The translations under genes were made by a program, and so were the position numbers. A DNA stretch of 64,000 nucleotides from Crocinitomicaceae bacterium. GTDB taxonomy: Bacteria > Bacteroidota > Bacteroidia > Flavobacteriales_D > Crocinitomicaceae. Shown here piece after piece: positions 57,446 through 64,000 of this stretch. The stretch's first letter is position 1, and every line of letters begins with the position of its first letter. The stretch lies in the NCBI GenBank assembly GCA_029249445.1, contig JAQWHI010000005.1:59543-123542 (forward strand), given 5' to 3'. The notes below the pieces were generated by a model. That model had not been told where the DNA came from, made no database searches, and was given only the letters and a program-made list of their open reading frames with translations.

Positions 57446-59851
57446 ATGCTTAAAAAAGTACATCTTCTATCACTAATTTTCCTGATTCTTTCAGGAGTTG
57501 TAAGTTTCGGTCAAAGTCCAGACTCGAATGAGGTAGTCAACAATGCGTTCAACAACATGAGTGCAGACTTGTTCAAAAATTACGAAAACGATAAAAAAGA
57601 AAAAATTGAAACAGGTTCAGTTACGCTTCACTGGCAATCCAATACAGACAACGACGTTGTAGTCCGTTACAGAAAGGATGGTACAGATGAATGGAACTAC
57701 TCTCCTAAATTTTCGTCCAAAGAGCTTTCATACGAAATAACGAATTTAGAAGAGAATAATTTCTTTGAATGGCAAATTGGAAATGAAGGCAATTGGTCAG
57801 CACTTGCGGAATTCCATTCTCTTGGTATACACTTATTCAAAAACCTAGCTGCAAAAGGTGGTGCAGAATCAGCAAAATTAACATGGAGCATTGATTACAA
57901 CGTAGCAGAAAAATTGAAGGGTAGCGGAATCAACGCTATAATAGAGTACCAAAATGATATTGCCAAAAGAAGAGCAAAGAAAGGTGTTGAAGGGGGAGAC
58001 TGGGAGCGCACTGAACCCTTTTCTATTTTAGACACAAAATATGAAATTAAAAACCTAAATGGGGCTGATAAGTATCAATTTAAAATTGGCTTTGCTCCAA
58101 ACGGTAATACAGAACAAGTGCTCGACGACAAGGACCAAATGGTATGGTCAGCAAAGACAAAAACCAAAACCGAACGGGGCTGGGGAGTTGCTAAATTACT
58201 CATACTTATAGGTGCATTGGCATTCTTCATTTTTGGAATGAAACTTATGAGTGAAGGTTTACAGCAAGCGGCAGGAAGCCGATTACGATCAATGCTTGGT
58301 TCCATTACGTCGAATAGAGTTAAAGGTGTTTTCACAGGATTTGGTATCACCTCAATTGTTCAATCCTCCTCAGTAACAACAGTAATGACGGTAAGTTTTG
58401 TAAATGCAGGCTTGATGACTCTGCGTCAATCAGCTGGAGTTATGATGGGTGCAAACATTGGTACCACCATAACCGCATGGATCATTGTACTTCTGGGTTT
58501 CAAATTGAGTATTTCTAGCTATGCATTTATGATTTTAGCACTTGCTGCTCCTCTTCTTTTCATATCAAAAGGAAAGGCTCGAGCGTGGGTAACAGCAATT
58601 TTTGGTTTCTGTATTCTATTTATGGGACTCGATGAGTTAAAGCATGCAGTGCCATCTTTGGACGCTGATTCCTCAATTGTTCAGTTTTTCATCGATTTCA
58701 AAAATGCATGGTACGGTCCAGTAATGTTTGTCTTTTTAGGAGCTCTTGTTACTGTTGTTATTCAGTCATCGTCTGCAGCAATGGCATTGACACTCGCCAT
58801 GGTTGCAGCAGGGACAATCCCTTTTGAAGTAGCCTGTGCAATGGTCTTAGGAGAAAATATTGGGACAACTATTACAGCTGAGTTGGCTTCCTTAATTGCA
58901 AATGTTCACGCCAAGCGATCCGCGCGAATCCACTCGATGTTTAATATAATTGGTGTCTCATGGATGTTATTAATATTCCCATTATTCCTAAAGGGACTAG
59001 CAGCTTTAGTTACTGGAGACCCATACACAGACATTGCTGTTGCAGCAACAGCGATTGCTCTCTTCCATACAGCATTCAACACCATTAATGTGGTTGTTTT
59101 AATTTGGTTCGTTCCGCAATTGGTAAGTATTGCAGAAAAAACAGTAAAATCCAAAGGGGAATCTGATGAAGAATTCAAACTTGACTATATTTCTGGACCT
59201 CTTGGTTCAACAGCAGAATTATGTATTCTGGAAGCGAAAAAAGAAGTTGCGAAGTTTGGTAAGCTCACCTCAAAAATGAACAAATTTGTAGGCACTCACT
59301 TAAACTCTTCAGAGCGTAAAGAGAAAAACAAAATGCTCAGTAAAATTGAAAAGTATGAAGAAATAACCGATCGTGTAGAAGTTGAAATAGCTGACTATCT
59401 CGGTAAAACTGCCCGTCTCGAAATGAGTAACGAAGCTTCAACACGCATGAGATCAATGTTGAATATTACAACCGATCTCGAAAGAATTGGAGACATCTTC
59501 TTCCAAATTGGTAAAACGCTAGAACGCAAAGATGGTGACAAAATTTACTTCACACCTGAGCAAAGAAATGGTGTTAACGAAATGATTGACGCTGTGGAAA
59601 GTGCATTCGAGGTAATGAATGAAAATTTAAATTCTGAGTATGGAACAATATCTTTAGACAAAGCAATTGAGAGCGAAAAGAAAATTAATTCATTACGCAA
59701 TGAATTGAGAAAGAGGCACCTTCAGAGCATTGGGTCTGGAGAGAATATGGACAATGCATTGATTTTTAGTAATCTTTTCTCATCACTCGAGAAAGTTGGT
59801 GATCATATAATCAACGTTTCTGAGCACGTTGCTGATAAAGGTCTCGACTAA
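57446..59851 (+). CDS. Na/Pi cotransporter family protein with N-terminal extracytoplasmic extension
   Basis: 801 aa. A signal peptide (to about GVVSFGQ) and two fibronectin-III-like modules (about residues 45-125 and 130-235; GSVTLHWQSNTDNDVVVRYR, SAKLTWSIDYN) precede the transporter. Membrane part from about residue 245: KLLILIGALAFFIFGMKLMS, then the paired inverted-repeat QSSS motifs at residues 306 and 440 typical of NptA/PF02690 transporters. Residues about 575-800 are PhoU-like helices. It imports phosphate with Na+. A homologue with a PhoU-like tail is common; the N-terminal modules are not usual. TACCTTCG at 57409-57416 may be its -7 element. Confidence 0.88.
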   Translation: MLKKVHLLSLIFLILSGVVSFGQSPDSNEVVNNAFNNMSADLFKNYENDKKEKIETGSVTLHWQSNTDNDVVVRYRKDGTDEWNYSPKFSSKELSYEITNLEENNFFEWQIGNEGNWSALAEFHSLGIHLFKNLAAKGGAESAKLTWSIDYNVAEKLKGSGINAIIEYQNDIAKRRAKKGVEGGDWERTEPFSILDTKYEIKNLNGADKYQFKIGFAPNGNTEQVLDDKDQMVWSAKTKTKTERGWGVAKLLILIGALAFFIFGMKLMSEGLQQAAGSRLRSMLGSITSNRVKGVFTGFGITSIVQSSSVTTVMTVSFVNAGLMTLRQSAGVMMGANIGTTITAWIIVLLGFKLSISSYAFMILALAAPLLFISKGKARAWVTAIFGFCILFMGLDELKHAVPSLDADSSIVQFFIDFKNAWYGPVMFVFLGALVTVVIQSSSAAMALTLAMVAAGTIPFEVACAMVLGENIGTTITAELASLIANVHAKRSARIHSMFNIIGVSWMLLIFPLFLKGLAALVTGDPYTDIAVAATAIALFHTAFNTINVVVLIWFVPQLVSIAEKTVKSKGESDEEFKLDYISGPLGSTAELCILEAKKEVAKFGKLTSKMNKFVGTHLNSSERKEKNKMLSKIEKYEEITDRVEVEIADYLGKTARLEMSNEASTRMRSMLNITTDLERIGDIFFQIGKTLERKDGDKIYFTPEQRNGVNEMIDAVESAFEVMNENLNSEYGTISLDKAIESEKKINSLRNELRKRHLQSIGSGENMDNALIFSNLFSSLEKVGDHIINVSEHVADKGLD

Positions 59852-59868
59852 TTAAAATAAGTTAAAAC

Positions 59869-59906
59869 AAAGTCTTGCCACGATTCATTTCTGGCGAGAC
59901 TTTTTT
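59869..59906 (+). terminator. Terminator after the Na/Pi gene
   Basis: AAAGTCTTGCCA (59869-59880) pairs with TGGCGAGACTTT (59892-59903), 12 bp with one G-U pair, around an 11-base loop, then TTT. It lies 17 bases past the stop codon. Confidence 0.85.
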
Positions 59907-59923
59907 GAATAAAAAAGGCAGAA

Positions 59924-61060
59924 ATGACACAGAAGAAAGGAACATTAATAGAAATTGCAACAGTGTTTTTTAAAATGGGATGCTTTGCTTTCGGAGGACC
60001 AGCTGCTCACATTGCAATGATGGACCAGGAGATTATTCAGAAACGAAAATGGATGTCAAGGGAACATTTCCTTGATTTAATTGGAGCAACCAATTTAATC
60101 CCAGGTCCGAATTCTACGGAAATGACAATGCACTGTGGCCATGAACGAGGCGGTATTCTTGGGTTGTTTGTTGCAGGTATTAGTTTCATTTTTCCTGCTG
60201 TTCTCATTACAGGTATTCTCGCTTATTTATATGTGGAATATGGCTCCATTCCTGATGTCAAAAATTTCATCATCGGAATCAAACCTGCTGTTATTGCTGT
60301 TATTGCTGGTGCAATTTTCAAATTAGGAAAAAAAGCACTTAAAAGTGTCGAGTTAGGTGTTTTAGGAGCACTCGTTGTAATGGCAAGTATGTTACCCAAT
60401 ACCAATGAAGTACTCGTTCTTCTTGGCGCAGGTATAATTGGTGCAGTATACTTTTACACAAAAAGCAAGTCTGAAAAAAGTAAATTGAACCTACTCCCAC
60501 TTGCATTACTGAAGGTGCCAACCTTTGTCGGAAGCAATGTTCTTTCAACTACTGTATTTTGGAAATTCCTGAAAGTTGGATGTATACTATATGGAAGTGG
60601 TTATGTACTTTTCGCATATTTAGATGCTGAATTAGTGCAAACGGGATTGTTGTCACGCAGAGAACTTTTAGATGCAATTGCCGTTGGGCAGTTCACCCCT
60701 GGTCCTGTTCTTTCCACTGCAACTTTCATCGGTTACCAACTGGCTGGATTGTGGGGTGCTATTGCTGCAACAATTGGTATTTTTCTGCCATCCTTCTTAT
60801 TCGTTCTTTTATTAAATCCATTAATCCCAAAAATGAGACAATCAAAGTTCCTGAGCGGATTTCTTGATTCTGTGAATATTGCGGCCGTTGGAATTATGCT
60901 TGCGGTTCTATTGAACATGGGGCAGGCGTCTATTTTTGACTGGAGAACCGGGTTAATCGCAGCAGCAAGTCTATTTTTCACTTTTGGACCAAAGAAAATT
61001 GGTGCAATGTGGATTATTGCCGGTGGAGCAGGATTGGGATACCTGTTGTTCTTGATATGA
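59924..61060 (+). CDS. chrA: Chromate transporter ChrA
   Basis: 378 aa with two homologous CHR halves (residues about 10-185 and 205-378). Each half has the family patterns: FKMGCFAFGGPAAHIAMMDQ and NLIPGPNSTEMTMHCGHERG in the first, FLKVGCILYGSGYVLFAYLD and QFTPGPVLSTATFIGYQLAG in the second. It exports chromate (and perhaps sulfate-like anions) with proton or anion exchange. It is separated from the Na/Pi gene by a terminator and is not clearly part of the phosphate group. Confidence 0.93.
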   Translation: MTQKKGTLIEIATVFFKMGCFAFGGPAAHIAMMDQEIIQKRKWMSREHFLDLIGATNLIPGPNSTEMTMHCGHERGGILGLFVAGISFIFPAVLITGILAYLYVEYGSIPDVKNFIIGIKPAVIAVIAGAIFKLGKKALKSVELGVLGALVVMASMLPNTNEVLVLLGAGIIGAVYFYTKSKSEKSKLNLLPLALLKVPTFVGSNVLSTTVFWKFLKVGCILYGSGYVLFAYLDAELVQTGLLSRRELLDAIAVGQFTPGPVLSTATFIGYQLAGLWGAIAATIGIFLPSFLFVLLLNPLIPKMRQSKFLSGFLDSVNIAAVGIMLAVLLNMGQASIFDWRTGLIAAASLFFTFGPKKIGAMWIIAGGAGLGYLLFLI

Positions 61061-61376
61061 ACTTGATATAAAAAGGAACGAGAGTAAAGACGGGCGTCCC
61101 AACTCTCGTTACACTAATCAACCTAACCTACTACTACTATGACAAATTTAATTCATCTTTTGCAGTGTTCAAAGGATTTTGAGTGAATTCTTTAGTAGCA
61201 TAAAACAAATAATAGCATAAATTCTTTTCGATTCTATATTTTACGAAATGTTGAGTAGTAAGTAATTTCAGGAGAAAACTAAAATTAAACCTTGTGATTT
61301 TAAAGCCAACTTTGATATTTTAAGATTCCAATATTAGGTTTAATTTGCTACCTTGTTTGTAGGAAAAAATCACTTC
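61061..61376 (+). other. 316-base intergenic region with strong hairpin and short ORF
   Basis: AACGAGAGT (61077-61085) and ACTCTCGTT (61102-61110) form a 9-bp stem around a GGG-CGT-CCC core, with no T run after it, so it is not a normal terminator. Next comes a C/A-rich stretch with TAACCTACTACTACT, ending in an ATG at 61139 that opens a 15-codon frame (MTNLIHLLQCSKDFE, TGA at 61184-61186). The rest up to 61376 is AT-rich without a gene; it must hold the promoter of the PhoB-like regulator. The hairpin region could be a small RNA, a leader or a short-ORF gene. Confidence 0.45.
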
Positions 61377-62060
61377 ATGAGAACAATTTTAATAATTGAT
61401 GACGAAGATGACATTAGAGCAATTTTAACTTATAATTTAGAAAAGGAAAATTATAGGGTTTTAAATGCCTCCAATGGTAAGGATGGAATTGAACTAGCAC
61501 AACAACATACTCCCGACCTTATACTCCTTGACGTCATGATGCCAGAAATGGATGGAATTGAGGTATGCGAATTCTTAAGAGCAGATCCAAAAACTGAAAA
61601 CATTATTATTTGCTTTCTAACTGCAAGGGGTGAGGACTATAGTCAGATTGCTGGTTTGGAAGCTGGAGCTGACGATTATGTATCAAAACCCATCAAACCA
61701 AAAGTGTTAGTGAGCAGAATAAAAGCTATTCTGAGAAGAGGAGACAAGGTATCAAATCGAACAGATGAAAATAAGGCAGAAGACAACTTGATCATTGATC
61801 GTGAGCGATACTGTGTTTTAAGAGATGGTGTTGAACTGCACTTGCCAAGAAAGGAATTTGAACTTCTTGCCCTTTTATCATCAAAACCTGAAAAAGTATT
61901 CTCCCGTGACTTTATTTTAGAATCCGTTTGGGGCGCTAGTATCGTTGTTGGTGACCGAACAATAGATGTACATGTCCGTAAATTGAGAGAAAAAATTGGT
62001 GACGGCTATATCAAGACCATAAAAGGGGTTGGTTACAAATTCGTGAATATTGAAGTATAA
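61377..62060 (+). CDS. OmpR/PhoB-family response regulator
   Basis: 227 aa from the ATG at 61377 (MRTILIIDDEDDIRAILTYN); an upstream in-frame start adds eight non-family residues. Receiver domain with Asp in LILLDVMMPEMDG, Thr/Ser in CFLTARGED and Lys in YVSKPIKPK; then linker KAILRRGDKVSN and a winged helix domain ending RTIDVHVRKLREKIGDGYIK and GVGYKFVNIEV. It matches the PhoB-like group paired with the PhoR-like kinase two genes on. Followed by a remnant regulator lacking the receiver. Confidence 0.95.
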   Translation: MRTILIIDDEDDIRAILTYNLEKENYRVLNASNGKDGIELAQQHTPDLILLDVMMPEMDGIEVCEFLRADPKTENIIICFLTARGEDYSQIAGLEAGADDYVSKPIKPKVLVSRIKAILRRGDKVSNRTDENKAEDNLIIDRERYCVLRDGVELHLPRKEFELLALLSSKPEKVFSRDFILESVWGASIVVGDRTIDVHVRKLREKIGDGYIKTIKGVGYKFVNIEV

Positions 62061-62252
62061 AAAAAGATGCCTTTGTCATCTATTAAACCCGAATTATGCA
62101 TAAGAAAATCTATTCCGGTCTGAAACTACTGCAAAATATACCATTTCATTACGCTTTTAAGTTCACCATAGCGGTACTACGCTAAAATATATAAAATGCT
62201 ATATTTTATTACATTTTCAATCCTCATGACAACATTCTAATGCATAATCTAG

Positions 62253-62621
62253 GTTAAACCAAATCAACTAAAATGTATATGCTATCGAACCAGTAAAGTT
62301 GAATCCCTACTAAGGAGAAAAAAAGAATCAAAAGTAGCTTCGGACAACAAAGAATTGAAGATTGACAGAGAAAAATACCTTATTGCCTATAAAGGAAATG
62401 AAATACTCTTACCAAAAAAAGAGTTTGAATTACTCGAACTACTCGCAAGTAAACCCGGAATAGTATTCAATCGAGATCAAATCCTAAGTTTGGTGTGGGG
62501 AGATGGTGCAATTGTAGGTGAAAGAACAATCGATGTACATGTTCGAAAATTAAGAGAAAAGTTAGGGAATAACTATATTCGTACCATAAAAGGTGTGGGA
62601 TATACGTTCAACGAATTTTGA
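62253..62621 (+). pseudogene. Receiver-less second PhoB-like regulator (only linker and winged helix remain)
   Basis: A 122-codon open frame starts after a stop at 62250-62252 and has no ATG; the first codon usable as a start is a TTG at 62355 (88 aa). The frame opens with VESLLRRKKESKVASD, which aligns with the end-of-receiver linker AILRRGDKVSN of the preceding regulator, and goes on as a complete winged helix: KIDREKYLIAYKGNEILLPK, RTIDVHVRKLREKLGNNYIR, GVGYTFNEF. Over the winged helix it is roughly 60 percent identical to the upstream gene. The receiver domain is missing; about 240 bases before it are non-coding. It might still be translated as a DNA-binding protein without phospho-control, coupled to the kinase by a 4-base overlap. 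Confidence 0.75.
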
Positions 62622-63667
62622 GAAATTTAAGACCAATTCAGATATTGCTTGCAGGAAGCTTCGTTGTATTCACGATTTCCCTTCTAACTCTTGTTCTTGT
62701 AGAACCACTATTTGATCTTTCATTTACCTGGATTTTTATTGCTCCTTTATTATCTTCGATTGGTGCCTACGTCGTATTTTATCTCTTTATTAAAAAATTT
62801 ATTACTGAAAAATTAAAAGTCCTTTATCGATCCATTCGCAAAGGAAAATTTGAAAGTCAAGCGCCTGAAACCATCAGCTTGAGTGATGATTTGATTGAAA
62901 TTGCAGTGATGGATACTAAAAATTGGACAGAAGAAAAGAATTCTGAAATTTCACAACTCAAAGCTCAGGCGGAATTTAGAAAAGAGTTTATTGGTAATCT
63001 AGCGCATGAATTAAAAACACCCGTTTTCTCAATTCAAGGTTATATTTTAACACTTTTGGAAGGAGGGTTGGAAGATGAAAATGTAAACCGTAAGTTTCTG
63101 GAAAGGGCGTCAAAAGCTACAGATCGCATGACCAACATTCTAGAAGATTTGGATTTACTCACTAAACTGGAAGTAAATCGAGTTCATCTTGAGCTCACAA
63201 ACTTTGATATCAAAGAGTTAATCTTCGATATTTTCGAAGAATTAGAAATTAAGGCAAAAAGGAAAAAAATCACTTTGCAGTTTGCCAAAGAATTTGATCC
63301 TATTTATGTCTGTGCAGATCGAACCAAAATTGGACAAGTTTTAATGAACTTAATCAATAATTCAATTCATTACGGTGAAGAGAATGGGGAGACACAAGTT
63401 CGCTTTTATATTTTTGATGATATCGTTACTATCGAAGTTTCAGATAATGGTGCAGGAATTGACGAAGCAGATCTTCCACGCCTTTTCGAACGCTTTTACC
63501 GTGTTGAAAAAAGTAGAAATAGAAACGAGGGAGGTTCGGGATTGGGACTTGCCATTGCAAAGCACTTCATTGAAGCTCATGGACAAACAATTAACGTTCG
63601 AAGTACTATTGAAATAGGGAGCACCTTTACATTCAGTTTGGATAAGGGAAAGAGTGCGCGCTCTTAA
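62618..63667 (+). CDS. Sensor histidine kinase, PhoR-like
   Basis: 349 aa from a TTG start overlapping the preceding stop. Two N-terminal membrane helices (IQILLAGSFVVFTISLLTLV, WIFIAPLLSSIGAYVVFYLF) with almost no periplasmic loop, then a cytoplasmic linker, the H-box FIGNLAHELKTPVFSIQGY (His130), N-box VLMNLINNSIHYG, G1 VSDNGAGID, F-box LFERFYRV and G2 GGSGLGLAIAKHF. The short sensor without a periplasmic domain is the PhoR-like form of Flavobacteriia, which reads the phosphate status through a transporter or PhoU. Partner of the regulator at 61377. Confidence 0.93.
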   Translation: MRNLRPIQILLAGSFVVFTISLLTLVLVEPLFDLSFTWIFIAPLLSSIGAYVVFYLFIKKFITEKLKVLYRSIRKGKFESQAPETISLSDDLIEIAVMDTKNWTEEKNSEISQLKAQAEFRKEFIGNLAHELKTPVFSIQGYILTLLEGGLEDENVNRKFLERASKATDRMTNILEDLDLLTKLEVNRVHLELTNFDIKELIFDIFEELEIKAKRKKITLQFAKEFDPIYVCADRTKIGQVLMNLINNSIHYGEENGETQVRFYIFDDIVTIEVSDNGAGIDEADLPRLFERFYRVEKSRNRNEGGSGLGLAIAKHFIEAHGQTINVRSTIEIGSTFTFSLDKGKSARS

Positions 63668-63716
63668 TCCATTTCATGAATTTAATTGTTACAAATTAAA
63701 GAGGGGCTTTATCCAA

Positions 63717-63851
63717 TTATTTGAATCGTAAACCAATCCCAACTTCTAAACGATTGTTGATTGCCGAATATCCATTGGATTCTAATGTATGAGAGAACAA
63801 GCCTCTAAAATAGGCGATATGAAACATCAATCCAATTTTGGTGATATACAT
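63717..63851 (-). pseudogene. C-terminal remnant of an outer-membrane beta-barrel protein
   Basis: A 44-codon frame (MYITKIGLMFHIAYFRGLFS ... NRLEVGIGLRFK) ends in the alternating strand and terminal aromatic-basic pair typical of Bacteroidota outer-membrane proteins. An in-frame stop lies a few codons before its Met, and nothing upstream extends it. It sits between the histidine kinase gene and an rRNA operon. I read it as a fragment left by deletion. Confidence 0.45.
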
Positions 63852-63894
63852 ACCCTTTTTTATTCATTTATAATTTGTGATGTACATAACAAGA

Positions 63895-63926
63895 AAAACC
63901 CCAACCTATTACTAGATTGGGGTTTT
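63895..63926 (-). terminator. Terminator of the rRNA operon
   Basis: AAAACCCCAA (63895-63904) pairs with TTGGGGTTTT (63917-63926), 10 bp, 12-base loop, with T run on the minus strand. It lies 7 bases past the 5S 3' end. Confidence 0.85.
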
Positions 63927-63933
63927 ATAAAAG

Positions 63934-64000
63934 TGGCGTCGACTTACTCTCCCACCCTCAAAAGGGCAGTACCATCAGCGCAAGCAGGCTTAACTTCTCT
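63934..64000 (-). rRNA. rrf: 5S ribosomal RNA, 3' part (cut by window edge)
   Basis: The plus strand reads TGGCGTCGACTTACTCTCCC at the edge of the gene, the complement of the 5S 3' end GGGAGAGUAAGUCGACGCC, and continues with CAGTACCATCAGCGC, complement of the conserved GCGCUGAUGGUACUG. At least 67 bases are visible; the rest of the operon (23S, 16S) lies to the right of the window. Transcription is leftward. Confidence 0.93.

Noticed and set aside
61077..61110. Hairpin as intrinsic terminator of chrA
   Set aside because: No T run follows the stem; the next bases are ACACTAATC. It could still pair as RNA, so I list it as an unexplained element.

Overview
The window comes from a Bacteroidota chromosome, most likely of the order Flavobacteriales (a Cryomorphaceae/Crocinitomicaceae-like or related marine or freshwater lineage). 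The signs are AT-rich DNA, genes with A-rich leaders lacking strong Shine-Dalgarno sites, promoters of the Bacteroidota form TTG...TAnnTTTG, a gliding-motility ABC ATPase (GldA), PorV/PorQ-type and type IX secretion (T9SS) substrate genes, a monomeric NADP isocitrate dehydrogenase, a fused E1 alpha/beta 2-oxoacid dehydrogenase, a DAHP synthase/chorismate mutase fusion, and an OmpA protein with thrombospondin-type-3 repeats. TGA is a normal stop here: several intact genes end in it, often overlapping the next ATG.

Layout. 0-5.5 kb: end of a phosphopantetheinyl transferase, a prenylglyceryl-phosphate synthase gene broken by an in-frame TGA, nadC, rlmH, rdgB, icd. 5.5-11.5 kb: small lipoproteins, a membrane thioredoxin-like protein, DUF4403, truncated hemoglobin, pyrH-frr, an esterase-like lipoprotein. 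11.5-14.5 kb: ribosomal operon rplM-rpsI-rpsB-tsf transcribed leftward from a clear promoter; rpsB has a repeat-built tail. 14.6-22 kb: enoyl-CoA hydratase, RRM protein, purS-pssA, a PorV/PorQ protein followed by an amputated C25 peptidase-like gene, a SpoIIE-type phosphatase and an LpxD-like acyltransferase. 22-33 kb: an asparagine-synthase-like protein without the glutaminase cysteine, branched-chain E1, DPP-IV-like peptidase, PaaI thioesterase, DEAD-box helicase, rnhB and unknowns. 33-46 kb: a cell-envelope block (beta-propeller-like protein, DUF5723-TSP3-OmpA protein, lnt), purB, EI24-type membrane protein, PD40 protein, truA. 46-55 kb: wreck of a T9SS adhesin gene, tyrS, gldA, rsgA-dtd and three nucleotide-cleaning enzymes, aroG-type fusion, tsaB. 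55-63.7 kb: a probable phosphate locus with an orphan OmpR regulator, an OprO/P-type porin divergent from a Na/Pi symporter with a PhoU-like tail, chrA, and a PhoB/PhoR-like pair separated by a receiver-less second regulator. The right edge enters a leftward rRNA operon through its 5S gene.

Most of the window is ordinary core genome. I do not see a phage, transposon, CRISPR array, restriction or toxin system, nor a clearly new multi-gene system. The most informative signals are four damaged genes (prenylglyceryl-phosphate synthase, C25 peptidase, IgGFc-binding/T9SS adhesin, second PhoB-like regulator), the candidate phosphate regulon with a PhoP-box-like site in the divergent promoter region, a Na/Pi symporter with an unusual N-terminal extracytoplasmic extension, and a few unexplained intergenic elements.
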